Of a DNA stretch of 64,000 bases, positions 36,058 to 47,310 are shown piece after piece. Source of the DNA: Acanthochromis polyacanthus (lineage: Eukaryota; Chordata; Actinopteri; Pomacentridae); assembly GCF_021347895.1 (NCBI RefSeq), contig NC_067115.1:7030064-7094063 (forward strand), in the 5' to 3' direction. The number at the start of each line of letters is the position of its first letter. The stretch's first letter is position 1. The notes under the pieces were generated by a model, which worked only from the letters and a program-made list of their open reading frames with translations, was not told where the DNA came from and ran no database searches. The position numbers were made by a program, and so were the translations under genes.

Positions 36058-37271
36058 GTTGTCTACAGCAGTGTTACATTATGAGATGATGTTCTTATTT
36101 TAATATCTCAATATCTCAAATGTCACAAAGGTACAGCAGCATGAAATTGCTGTTTCTGTTGCCGGTTGGTGAAGTGTGACAGAAGCACCAAATTCAGTTG
36201 GATATGAAATGGTTAAATGCATTTATATTAATGTCAAGCAAGAACCCGACCAAACATGCACTCAGCATGATTAATATCACACTACATGGTTTTAGCTCGT
36301 GAGGCGTCCGACTTACATTTGTCTCATTATTTTTGAGGATTGCATTAACTTATGCCATTGAAGGAAAAATCTAAAGTTTCCATGCTGCTCTTGAATTGGA
36401 GGCACGTGTGCTGCTGACCTTTCTCTAGAAGCTTGAAGGCTTTTTAGAACTTTTCTCACGAGGTGAAATATTACGAGGGATCCAGCTTGGTAGACCTCCA
36501 CTGGTTTAGAGAGTAGCACATGCCACCCTGTTAATACTTTGCAACTGAAGCAACAGACGTCTCATGGCTGTTTGCACCTAATGAAACCAGCCAAGCAACG
36601 AATACGAGGTGTCCAGCCACAGCAAGGACAAGAGTTGCTGAGAAGAACCAAACCCTGAGCCAATAAAAACGTAGAGTTTTCCAGTCTTACATTGTTATTT
36701 ACAATCACTGTGCCACCGCGAATCAGCACTGATTTGATGCTCAAAAACAGCAATTTGCTATTTCTGCCAAGAGAAGATCTTGAATGTCACCCAGGCTTCT
36801 GACTCCCAAGCAGTTAAGAGCTGAACAGTGTTGTTGACTTCTCAAGCAATTCTGAATTCTGCTTCTGCCCTCAAATTGTACACTGTTCTTTCTCAAGGAC
36901 TAAATAATCAACATAATTATACTCAGTGTAACACTCATTTTGTGGTTGGATGGCTGTAAAAGAAATAGAACAGATGTTCAGCCTTTGATGGCGGGCATAA
37001 AAGATCCCTCGTCTCAAGGAGCTCCACTTAAAATCAAACTCCCTCCCTCCCCTACGTCCTTTTGCTTTGGATGGAGGCAGGCTGACAGGAATTTTAATTG
37101 GTGGACCAAAGAAAAATTCTTGTTGTCAAAGAACGGTCATTATACTTCTGTTTCTTGCCACTTCAAAATAAGAAACAAGAAAATGCTCGGGGGTAATTTA
37201 ATTACCCTGAGCAGTTAATATCGTGGTTGATAAGTTAATGACAGTATTGACAGTAAATGTTTGTTTCTTAC

Positions 37272-37371
37272 CCAGTGTTAACTGTGTGTTGTACACGATC
37301 ACCCTGACGCCAGGCTTCAGCTCAAACTCCACCAGGTTTTGGTTCAACGCACTGACGATTATGTCGGATGC
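37272..37371 (-). CDS. sorcs3: SORCS receptor membrane-proximal ectodomain exon
   Basis: A 100-bp exon between the acceptor gcttaatag and donor gtaagaa encodes ASDIIVSALNQNLVEFELKP followed by GVRVIVYNTQLTL and one base of the next codon. ALNQNLVEFELKPGV is a signature of the luminal segment just before the membrane in SORCS proteins. The start is phase 0, following ELER of the exon at 40965-41096. Confidence 0.9.
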
Positions 37372-37904
37372 CTATTAAGCACAAATAACAGGGTTTACAG
37401 TTTTGCAGGTACCATGATACAATTTGATGAACATTTTGTTAAAGAGCTCATATTCTGTTTTCTGTCAAGTGTTAAAGCGCTTTTGTGAAAACTTTCAAAG
37501 CTCAAACTCAACACTAAAAGGAGTTATTCTGCCTAAATAACACATGGATCCTGACGGTGTTGATGTTGGGGTCCATGTCCAGTGTTATCAAATAAGTCAC
37601 CCTTTGTGCATCTCCAGGTGTATTTGCTTTCTGTATTTATTTAGTTAGTTTTATAAAGTTGAGATCATTGCTTTACCCATATCTAGCTTCATGTATGTCT
37701 TCAAATATATTAACGTGTGTATTTTATAGTTGGGTTACACATTAAAATGATTGACTGTGCCCCTTTATGAAGGGTCTGAAGTGGTTAAAATAAACTTAAA
37801 TCTATATTTCCCTGGTCTTTATTGAAATATATATCATTACAATGATCAATAATGGTCAGTATCAACTGAAATGTAACATTTTACTATTTTAAATTATTCT
37901 CTTG

Positions 37905-38942
37905 AGACAGGCGTGTTCCCCTCTGCTTTTAAAACCTCTATTTTAAAACCTCTCCTGAAGAAAAGCAATTTGGATACAGCTGTAGCTGATAATTTTAGAT
38001 CTGTATCCAATTTGCCATTTTTAAGTAAACTTTTAGAGAAGATTGTTTTAAACCAGTTAAATGATTTTATTAGTTTAAGAAATATTTATGAAATTTATCA
38101 ATCTGGTTTTAGGAAAAAAATCACAGTACAGAGACTGCTCTGGTCAAAATCGTTAATGACGTCAGGTGGAATATGGATAACAAATTACCCTCTGTTTTAG
38201 TTTTATTGGACCTGAGTGCTGCATTTGATACTGTTGACCACAACATTCTTTTAAGTAGACTCCATGATTTTATTGGCATCTCAGGCACTGTTTTTAGCTG
38301 GTTTGAATCTTATCTTAGTGGTAGAAAGTTTTATGTGAACCTTGGGGATCATTTATCACAATGTTATGACATTGGGTGTGGTGTTCCCCAGGGTTCAATT
38401 TTAGGCCCTACTCTTTTTAATCTTTATATGCTCCCACTAGGTAATGTCATCAGGAGACACGGCTTCAATTTCCAGAGCTATGCTGACGACACTCAGCTTT
38501 ATGTTGCTGGTCTCCTGATGACACACAGCCACTCGATGCCCTTTTAAACTGTATTTTAGATATTAAATTATGGATGGCTGACAACTTTTTACAGCTCAGC
38601 CAGGCCAAAACTCAGGTTTTAGTCATTGGTTCAGGGGTCAAGAGAGAGAAACTGGTCAGCAAACTACAAGTATTATCTTTTAATCCATGTGGGCAGGCTA
38701 AAAAATTAGGGGTTTTATTTGATTCAGAGCTCAGTTTTGAGCTACATATCCGGGACATTACCCAAAAAGCTTTTTATCATTTAAAGAACATTGCCCGAGT
38801 GTGACCATTTCTCTCTCATCCCAATTTGGGTCTTCATTTCTTTCATTTTATTTTAATTATTTGTCTGTTTGTAAAGCACTTTGTGCTACAACTGATGTAT
38901 GAAAAGTGCTATATAAATAAAGATTATTATTATTATTTTATC
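37905..38942 (+). mobile_element. L2-like LINE fragment with reverse-transcriptase core and ATT-repeat tail
   Basis: Three frame-shifted segments read FKTSILKPLLKKSNLDTAVA, then VLLDLSAAFDTVDHNILLSR, GVPQGSILGPTLFNLYMLPL, SYADDTQLYV and LGVLFDSELSFELHI. These are the ordered reverse-transcriptase motifs of L2/CR1-type LINEs, including the catalytic YADD. The region after HLKNIARV is deleted straight to the 3' tail (gcactttgtgctacaactga, tataaataaagattattatt), whose ATT repeats are typical of L2. It is 5'-truncated and inactive, in the intron between exons 37272 and 40965. Confidence 0.88.
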
Positions 38943-39046
38943 ATGATACATTTTTCAGCTGTATCACCCAGCCTTATGTAACAGTATGTTAACATGTCTT
39001 TTAAAAATACCTCTTTGAATGCATTTCAACACTGCATCACTGTTAA

Positions 39047-39577
39047 CCCTTTAAGCTTCAGTGTACCGCCGGCGGTACACCTACTAATTTGCATAGGAAT
39101 TTCAAGAATGTCCGACGGCCGCAAACGCGCTTATACAAACACTATACACCGATGGAAAGCTTAGATTCTCATGAATCTGCCGGTATAAACCACTTTCAGA
39201 TGCGATTACCACAGCGGGTGAGAAAAACACATTTGTCCGACAAAAACAAATATTCATCCATCCGTTCTCTATACACGGCTTCAACGCACACAGCGCGACT
39301 CACATTTCCGGGTTCATTATACACAAAAAAAAAGATTCCACAAAAAACGGCCATAATCCAACCTTTTACATCCAGATGACACAAGCCAGGAAACTATTTT
39401 GTCCAAAACATGTCCTGAAGTCGGTATAAAATCCCCGAATCGGTCCTTTTCAAGGAAAAGCACCTCGCGATGCCCGTCCAATATTCCCCGTATTTTTCGT
39501 AATTTTTTTTATTTAAAAATAGAATATTAGCGATTTTTTGTACTGAAAACGGCTGGAATTGACTGAAGCTTAAAGGG
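39047..39577. mobile_element. piggyBac-type MITE, copy 2
   Basis: This 531-bp element starts ccctttaagcttcagtgtac, ends tgaagcttaaaggg and is flanked by TTAA at 39043-39046 and 39578-39581. It is collinear with copy 1 (8856-9399), sharing the gtaccgccggcggtac palindrome and the blocks gcaaacgcgcttatacaaac / gcaaacccgattatacaaac. Copy 1 has about 11 extra bases near its left end. The better-matched ends (cctttaagcttca) suggest this copy is closer to the parent. Confidence 0.88.
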
Positions 39578-39602
39578 TTAATTTAACTTGTTTTTTTGTT
39601 TT

Positions 39603-40530
39603 TTTACAAGAATTGACAAAAAAAAGACTCATTCATGTCAAAGTGAAAACAGATTTCTACTAAGTAATGCCAAATTAAAAATATAAAAGGTAAAATAAAT
39701 GATTGGTGCTAGAATTCACACAGTGAATGCCACAGAGTGCAGTGAATGTGTCTCAAATAATTATAGTGTAAAGACACCTTATCTGGAAGGTCCAGTCTCT
39801 GGTGAATCTGTACCCTTGATATAACTCCACCATGAAGACATGTTAACAACAAGAGTTCATCAGAAAGCATGGGAGGGTAAATTTAGGGTGAGTTAACTAA
39901 AAGACGGTTCTCTGCTCTAATGAGGCCAAAAATTTGTTTTGTGTCCATCAGACTAGATGCTGTGTTTTGTCGACACCAAACACTGCACATCATCACAAAC
40001 ACACCATCCCCACCATGAAGCATGGTGGTGGCAGCATCACGATACTTCTTGGCATCAGGCCCTGTAGGCTTGTAAAGGTTGAAGGTAAAACAAATGCAGC
40101 TAAGTGTAGAGAAATCCTGGAGGACAAACTGATGCAGTGAGCAAGTGAACTAGGACTTGGAAGATGTGTTTTCCAGCAAGACAATGAGCTGAAGCTGAAA
40201 GACAAAGGTACACAGAAATAGTTTTAAGAAACAACAAAGTGAATGTTCTGGAGAGGCTGAATCAGAGTCCAGACCTCAATCTAACTGAGAATTTGTATCT
40301 GGACTTGAAAGGGGCAGTTTAACAAAGAAGAAGAAGGTAAAACTTCAGCCTCAAGATGTTTAGGCTGATTGAGTCCAAAATAGGCTCAATGCTAAAGGTA
40401 AATCTAGAGGGTAACATGTGAACAATCAGTTATTTTATGCTTTATGTTTTTAATGAATTAACATTGCTCTGTAGAATTCTGTTTTCACTTTGGCATGAAA
40501 GTGTCTTTTTTGTAGACCCTTGCTAAAACA
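39603..40530 (+). mobile_element. Tc1-like transposon relic with inverted ends
   Basis: The plus strand encodes HHKHTIPTMKHGGGSI, then GRPCRLVKVEGK-like and NAAKCREILEDKLMQ, followed by decayed FQQDNE and an SPDL-like segment. This is the catalytic half of a Tc1 transposase. The inverted terminal sequence catgtcaaagtgaaaacaga (from 39634) pairs with the reverse complement of 40472-40497. Frameshifts and stops inactivate it. It adjoins the second piggyBac MITE. Confidence 0.78.
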
Positions 40531-40556
40531 AAGTGTTTTAGACAGAGGTGCATGTA

Positions 40557-40865
40557 AATCCATCCATTATCTATACACCACTTAATCCTCATTAGGGTTG
40601 GAGGCTGGAGTCGATCCCAGCTGACTTAGGATGAAGGCAGGAGACACCCTGGACAGGTTGCCAGTCTATCACATGGCTACATATGCAGATAAACAATCAC
40701 ACTCGCATTCACACCTACAGACAATTTAGAGTTACCAATTAACATGAGCATGTTTTTGGACTGTGAGTGGAAGCTGGAGGCGTAGAAAGATGGGGACGTG
40801 AACCGGGGCTCTTCTAGCTGCGAGGCGAAAGTGCTACCCACCAAGTCACTGTGCAGCGACCTGCA
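40557..40865 (+). repeat. fish CATCCATTATC interspersed repeat, longer copy
   Basis: Collinear with 28008-28262: ccattatctatacaccactt, cgatcccagctgacttagga, accctggacaggttgccagt, then acagacaatttagagttacc and ctgcgaggcgaaagtgctac. It lies 100 bases downstream of exon 40965-41096. Confidence 0.75.
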
Positions 40866-40964
40866 TGTAAATCATGTAAACATATTCTAGTGGATCCTAA
40901 GAATACAACTATAAACCTGTACATGAGCACAATATGGACTCTTCAAATTGAGCCACAGTCATAC

Positions 40965-41096
40965 CCGCTCCAGCTCCTCCTCGCTCTTTTTCTTGGTCTC
41001 AGACTGGTTCTTGTGAGGTAGCAGGAAGAGTTCGGCAGCTGTTGGAACTCCTGGGAACACAGCGACCAATAGCTGCTCCTCCGGGAAGTCTGACAC
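40965..41096 (-). CDS. sorcs3: SORCS receptor luminal exon
   Basis: This 132-bp, exactly 44-codon exon encodes VSDFPEEQLLVAVFPGVPTA, then AELFLLPHKNQSETKKKSEE and ELER, between the acceptor ttgtgacag and donor gtatga. LLVAVFPGVPTAAELFLLP is conserved in SORCS1/3; NQS is a potential N-glycosylation site. It lies at the 3' side of the 22.3-kb satellite-filled intron and follows ALLQ of exon 63385-63497 in phase 0. Confidence 0.9.
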
Positions 41097-41343
41097 CTGT
41101 CACAAGGTAGAAATACGCTTCATTAGATACCACACTGTGACACCGTGGATGCTAAAAAAAAAACAACTAAAAAAATCACACAAAATCAGTTCACACAGAC
41201 AGCTCATGTGGAACGGGTCATTTTGTTAATGTGGTATATGGACTACACTGCAGAGTTTTCCAGAAGGTAGTCTAACTTCTACATGACATTTAGGTAACAA
41301 AACATCTGGATAATTCAGTGTTTGGTCTCCATTTAGCGTAGAA

Positions 41344-41442
41344 CAATGTTATGTTGGACGACATACTAAACTATGACTTTTTTTTGACAGTTTAAATGAC
41401 ATACTAAACTATATCGTTTAGTGACATTTTGGACGACATGCT
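41344..41442. repeat. left outlier of the 38-bp satellite
   Basis: Two or three diverged units (gacgacatactaaactatga, gacatactaaactatatcg) lie left of the first Helitron-like copy, showing that the copy was inserted within the satellite rather than beside it. Confidence 0.75.
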
Positions 41443-42831
41443 AAACTAGAAAAGCACTCAGAGAGTGCAGTACTCCGCGAAGGCCGCTCAGTTGATGCAT
41501 CATTTCTGACCGATGAAATCTTTAATGAAAAATGACCTTGCGTTGAGCACAGGCATGTGTTATGCATGTGCACATTATGTAGGGATACCAAATTGCGTGT
41601 AAATTACTCAAAGGTCTGTTGATCAGTTCATCACTTGTGGCAAGCCTTAGTTTTGCTAGTGTTAAAACAACCGTTCTCTCCATGCTTTTATGTTGAAGAT
41701 GTATTTTTTAATGTTACAGGCTTTTATTTTGTAACCATTCCAGCAGCACACGAAATGTTCCTCTAAGAAGAGATTTCTTGAGATGACGAAGAGGTTGCCA
41801 AAAAATCCAAAAATTCCCGTAAAGATGACAGAAAACGGTTCCATGCTGTTAATGTCTAGCAAAGGATTTGTATAAACTGTGACAGCTCCTAGGCCTCAAG
41901 ACCTGTACCTGTTCAGCTGGTTGCTGGTTGCTAGGAGCTGGGAGAGTGGCTCATTGGCCATGTTGGCTGACACCTGGGTGCACTGCTCACCTGATTGCTG
42001 ACACCTGGGTTGTCTATATAAACTGGTGTTTAGCTGGGAATGGTGCTCATCCTCCATTTTCTCTTGGGTTTCCTAGGGTATGGTTTGTCTGGTTTGGTGA
42101 AGCAATTTCCTTTTCTCACACACGATCACACATCCATTCACTACATCCATTACTGATGAACTGATTGCAGATTTACCTCAGTTTTGTTAATAAATTGCAT
42201 TTAACTTGCCATGGGTCATCTTCATCTTTTGTCCTTCCTTTGAGCCAGGTTGTGACAAAACTGAGAAGCACCTCGCTGGAATGGGGACAAGCTCTTATGT
42301 TGAAGAAATGAGTGAAGGACAGAAAGGTGAATCTGTGTTCAAAATAAAACTGACAGCTGAACTTAATGTGTCTGACTAGGGTTTGCTACGTTGCATGACC
42401 TAAATATGTAGCGGGCGGCAGGAAATGATGATCCAGAAAGACCCCACAGCTTAATCATTTGTTCTTTGTATGATTTCCAGTAGTTAAATCACAGTCATTT
42501 TGTAGTAGGATCGCAATTGTGATCGTCAGCGGATAACTGACAGTGTTCATGTCATGGTTAGAGTGACGTCGTGCCGACTGCTATATCTCCCAGTGGGAAA
42601 TCATTAACAAATCAGTGGGTCCAGATTATAAGCCATATCAATGACAAAATCTAATCATGTGATACTTGTATCAGTGCCGACTGTTCCTGAAAATTTCATC
42701 CAAATCTGTTGGTCCATTTTAGAGTCATGTTTCAGACAGAAAGACAGCTTCACACACAGATTCACAGACGAACTTAGGCCGATCGTCACATATCTCTGCC
42801 GTTCCTTGGTGGAGTAACTATGACGTTTTAG
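41443..42831 (-). mobile_element. Helitron-like non-autonomous element, copy 1 (contains a solo LTR)
   Basis: Read on the minus strand, the element opens near the satellite with tactccaccaaggaacgg and closes with a hairpin (gcactc-tct-gagtgc) followed by tttt and CTAG. Subterminal CTCC.CCAAGG and CTTCGCGGAG/CCTTGGCGGAG motifs are inverted relative to each other. A hairpin followed by CTRR is the hallmark of Helitron 3' ends, and short inverted ends occur in the Helentron type. The assignment is inference. Copy 2 at 57964-58980 is collinear. Its flanks read aacta on both sides within satellite. The solo LTR at 41878-42257 interrupts it. Confidence 0.55.
41878..42257 (+). mobile_element. solo LTR with 4-bp target duplication
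   Basis: This 380-bp block begins tgtgacagctcctagg and ends ggttgtgaca (TG...CA). It is flanked by aaac at 41874-41877 and 42258-42261. It contains a TATA box (tatataaa, 42015-42022) and a polyadenylation signal (aataaa, 42189-42194) in the right order for an LTR. The collinear Helitron-like copy 2 (near 58368) lacks it, giving an empty-site comparison. No internal retrotransposon sequence remains, so it formed by LTR-LTR recombination. Family not identified. Confidence 0.82.
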
Positions 42832-43334
42832 TGATATATTGGACGACATACTAAACTTTGACTTTTTTTCCACATTTTGGACAACATGCAAAGCTATGAC
42901 GCTTTAGTGATATTTTGTACAACATACTAAACTGTGACATTTTCTTAACATTTTGGACGACATGCTAAACTGGGACATTTTTAGTGATATTTTGCACCAC
43001 ATACGAAACGATGACATTTTAGTGACATTTGAACGACAAAATAAACAATGACATTTGTTCTACATTTTGGACGACATACTAAACTATGACATTTTGGTCA
43101 CATTTTGGACAATATACTAAACTATGACAATTTTGTGACATTTTGGACGACGTGTTAAACTGACGTTTTTGTCACATTTGGGACGACATACTAAACTATG
43201 ACAATTTTTTTCCACATTTTGGATGACATATTAAGATATGACATTTTTTTCAACAGTGGACAACATACCAAACTGTTATGTTTTAGGGATGTTTTGGACG
43301 ACATACTAATCTAAAACATTTTTTTTCCCAAGTT

Positions 43335-43610
43335 TTGGACGACATGATAAACTATGACGTTTTAGTGATATTTTGGACGACATATGAATCTATAACATTT
43401 TTTCCCCATATTTTGGAAGAGAAACTAAACTATGACGTTTTAGTGATATTTTGGACGACATATGAATCTAAAACGTTTTTTCCCCATATTTTGGAAGAGA
43501 AACTAAACTATGACGTTTTAGTGATATTTTGGACGACATATGAATCGATAACGTTTTTTCCCCATATTTTGGAAGAGAAACTAAACTATGATGTTTTCGT
43601 GAAATTTTAG
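43335..43610. repeat. 75-bp dimeric sub-array inside the satellite
   Basis: Three consecutive, nearly identical dimer units of about 75 bp, each pairing a tatgacgttttagtgatatt half with a ttttttccccatattttgga half. They keep an open frame (repeating YDVLVIFWTTYES), which is a by-product of the period being divisible by three. Confidence 0.8.
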
Positions 43611-46600
43611 ACGACATACTAATCGATAACTTCTTTTCCCCCAAAATTTTGGACGTGATACTAAACTATGATGTTTTTGTCGATTTTCTGACTTTTTTTG
43701 TCTGTTTTCGGAAGGCATACTAAACTATGATATTTGTTGTCCATTTTCGGACGACATACTAAACTATGACATTTTTTGTCCATTTTCGGAAAACATACTA
43801 AACTATGACATTTTTTGTCCATTTTTGGATGACAAACTAAACTATGACGGGTTTTTTTTACATTTTAGGACCAAGATTGACATTTTTTTCGATGTTCGGA
43901 CAACATACTAAACTATGATGTTTTTTTTGTCCATTTTCGGACGACATACTAAACTATGACTTTTTTTGTCCATTTTCAGAAGACATACTAAACTATGACG
44001 TTTTTGCCCATTTTAAGACAAATGATGTTTTTTTCCATGTTCGGACAACATACTAAACTATGATGTTGTTGTCCATTTTCGGACGTCATACTAAACTAGG
44101 ATGTTTTTTGTCCATTTTCTGACGTCATATTAAACTATGACGGTGTTTTTGCATTTTCGGGAAAAAAATGACGTTTTTTTGTCCTTTTTCGGACGACATA
44201 CTAAACTATGATGTTGTTGTCCATTTTCGGACGTCATACTAAACTAGGATGTTTTTTGTAAATTTTCAGACGTCATACTAAACTATGAAAATTTTTTCCA
44301 TGTTTGGACGACATACTAAACTATGATGTTTTTTGTCTATTTTCGGACGTCATACTAAACTAAAACGCTTTTTTGTAAATTTTCGGATGACATACAAAAC
44401 TAAGATGTTTTTGTCCATTTTCGGATGTCATACTAAACTATGACGTTTTTTGTCCATTTTCGGATGTCATACCAAACTATGACGTTTTTTGTCCATTTTC
44501 GGACGTCATACTAAACTAGGACGTTTTTTGTAAATTTTCAGACGTCATACTAAACTATGACATTTTTTCCACGTTTGGACGACATACTAAACTATGATGT
44601 TTTTTGTCTATTTTTGGACGTCATACTAAACTAAAACGCTTTTTTTTGTAAATTTTCGGATGACATACTAAACTAAGATGTTTTTTCCATTTTCGGATGT
44701 CATACTAAACTATGACGTTTTTTGTCCATTTTCAGACGACATACTAAACTATGACATTTGTTGTCCATTTTCGATCGACATACTAAACTAGGACAGTTTT
44801 TGTCCATTTTTGGATGACATACTACACTATGATGTTTTTCTCTATTTTCGGATGACATATTAAACTATGACACTTTTGTCCATTTTCAGGCGACATACTA
44901 AACTATGACCTTTTTTTGTCCATTTTCGGACGACATACTAAAGTATGATGTTTTTGTCCATTTTCGGATGTCATACTAAACTATGATGTTTTTTGTCAAT
45001 TTTCAGACGACATACTAAATTATGATGTTTTTGTCAATTCTTGGAGAAAAAATGACGTTTTTTTGTCCATTTTCAGACAACATACAAAACTATGACGTCT
45101 GTTGTACATTTTCAGACATCATAGTAAACAATTACCTTTTTGTCCATTTTCCGACGACATATAAATTTATGACGCTTTTTTTTCCATTTTTAGACAACAT
45201 ACTAAACTATTACGTTTTTTCCATTTTCAGATGACATACTAAACTATGACGTTTGTTGTACATTTTCGGACGTCATAATAAACTATCATTTTTTGTCAAT
45301 TTTCGGACGACATACTAAATTATGACTTTTTTGTCCATTTTCGGATGACATATTAAAATATGACATTTTTTGTCCATTATTGGATGACATACAAAACTAT
45401 GACGTTTGTTGTACATTTTCAGACATCATAGTAAACTATGATGTTTTTTACCATATTCCGACGACATATAAATTTATGACGTTTTTTTTCCCATTTTCAG
45501 ATGACATACTAAACTATGACTTTTTTTCCATTTTCGGACGACATACTAAACTATGACGTTTTTGTCCATTTTCGGACGACATACTAAAATGTGAGATTTT
45601 TTGTTCATTTTCGGACGACACACTAAACTATGACGTTTTTGTCCATTTTTAGACGACATACTAAACACTGACGTTTTTTGTCCATTTTTGGCTGACATTC
45701 TAAACTATGACGTTTTTGTCCATTTACCGACGACATACTAAAATATGAGATTTTTGGTTCATTTTTGGACGACATACTAAATTGTGATGTTTTTTGTCCA
45801 TTTTTGGACGACATACTAAACAATGAGGTTTATGTCCATTTTCAGACAAAAAATGACAATTTTTGTACATGTTCAGACGTCATACTAAACTATGACATTT
45901 TTCGACCATTTTTTGACATCAAACTAAACTATACAAAACTATGACTTTTTTTTCCATTTTTAGAGGACATACTAAACTATGACGTTTTTGTCCATTTTTG
46001 GACGACATACTAAACTATGACGTTTTTTGTCCATTTTCAGACGACATACTAAACTATGACGTTTGTGTCCATTTTCGGACGACATACTACACTATGACGT
46101 TTTTGTCCATTTTCGGACGACATACTAAACTATGATGTTTTTGTGCATTTTCGGACGACATACTAAACTATGACGTTTTTGTCCATTTTTGGCTGACATA
46201 CTAAACTATGACGTTTTTGTCCATTTTCCGACGACATACAAAACTATGATGTTTGTTGTACATTTTCAGTCGTCATAGTAAACTCTGACGTTTTTTGACC
46301 ATTTTTAGACAAAAAATGACAATTTTTGTACATGTTCAGACGTCATACTAAACTATGACATTTTTCGACCATTTTTGGACATCAAACTAAACTATGACGT
46401 ATTTTGTCCATTTTCGGACAAAATACTAAACTATCACTTTTTTGTCCATTTTCAGGCGACATACTAAACTATGACTTTTTTTTGGTCAATTTTCGAACGA
46501 CATACTAAACTATGATGTTTTTGTCCATTTTCGGATGTCATACTAAACTATGACTTTTTTGTTCATTTTCGGACGACATACTAAACTATGACGTTTATTG

Positions 46601-46622
46601 TCCATTTTTGGACGTCATATTA

Positions 46623-47310
46623 AACTAGAAAAGCACTCAGAGAGTGCAGACCTCCGCCAAGGATAGATAGGAAAACAGGAAACCCATGCAGTAAAGGACC
46701 ATGAGCAAGAATCGAGCCTGCATCTCTGACACAGTTCTGTTTATGAATCACCTTCTTAACCAATTGAGCTATCCGGACACCTTGCTCCCATTTGTTGGAT
46801 GACATACTAACCTATGATGTTTTTGTCATATTTTGGACCACATACTAAAACATACTAAATATAAAATTCAAAGTGATCCAGAATTAAGAATCCTTTCTGG
46901 ATTGCCACCAGAATTAAATCAGCTCTTCCTCTTACCATAGTCTACATCCCCTCAAAATTTCATGTGAATCTGCCCAGGCGTTTTTGAGTTATCTTGCTAA
47001 CAGTCAGACACACAAACGCCGGGTGTCACATAACCTCCTTGGCGGAGGTAACTATAACATTTTTGAAAACACTTTCTTTTGGAAGAAGCAGTGAATAGTG
47101 ACAGAAAACGGGGAGAAGTTTAGGGGGAGGACATAAGACGAAGGTAGGAATCGAACCCAGGCCACTGTATCAGGGACCAGCCCCTGCACACAGGGTTGCC
47201 TGCTTAACCTGTTGAGCTATGTGGGCACACTTTCACAGTCTCCTTTACATTATTTCATCATATGGTACGTTTTTACGACATGGAAAAAAATCGCCTTTTT
47301 TGTCGACATA
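46623..47310 (-). repeat. complex satellite insert I1 (Helitron-like ends plus two tRNA-like SINE heads)
   Basis: The insert starts with the same hairpin end as the flanking Helitron-like copies (agaaaagcactcagagagtg) and carries a matching cctccttggcggaggt end near 47050, with aacta at both junctions. On the minus strand two tRNA-like Pol III heads are visible. One has A box tagctcaattggttaag (46755-46771) and B box ggctcgattc (46709-46718). The other has tagctcaacaggttaag (about 47203-47219) and B box gggttcgattcc (47147-47158). A short satellite piece lies between. I3 is almost identical. Confidence 0.75.

Noticed and set aside
39089..39379. 96-codon ORF also seen in part at 9022-9252
   Set aside because: Lies inside the two piggyBac MITE copies, which are non-coding; shared frame reflects common descent.
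43335..43610. 91-codon ORF with three YDVLVIFWTTYES repeats resembling a repeat protein
   Set aside because: The 75-bp dimer period is divisible by three, so an open frame is copied with the repeat; no start context or conservation.
46700..46785. Possible true tRNA gene
   Set aside because: A and B boxes are present but the cloverleaf stems do not pair properly and the same head recurs in every insert; it is a tRNA-derived SINE head.
46620..46805. 61-codon ORF (MSSNKWEQGVRIAQLVKKV) recurring five times
   Set aside because: It is the translation of the SINE head within the inserts; copies at 49639, 51362, 54230 and 56033 arise from duplication and not from a gene family.
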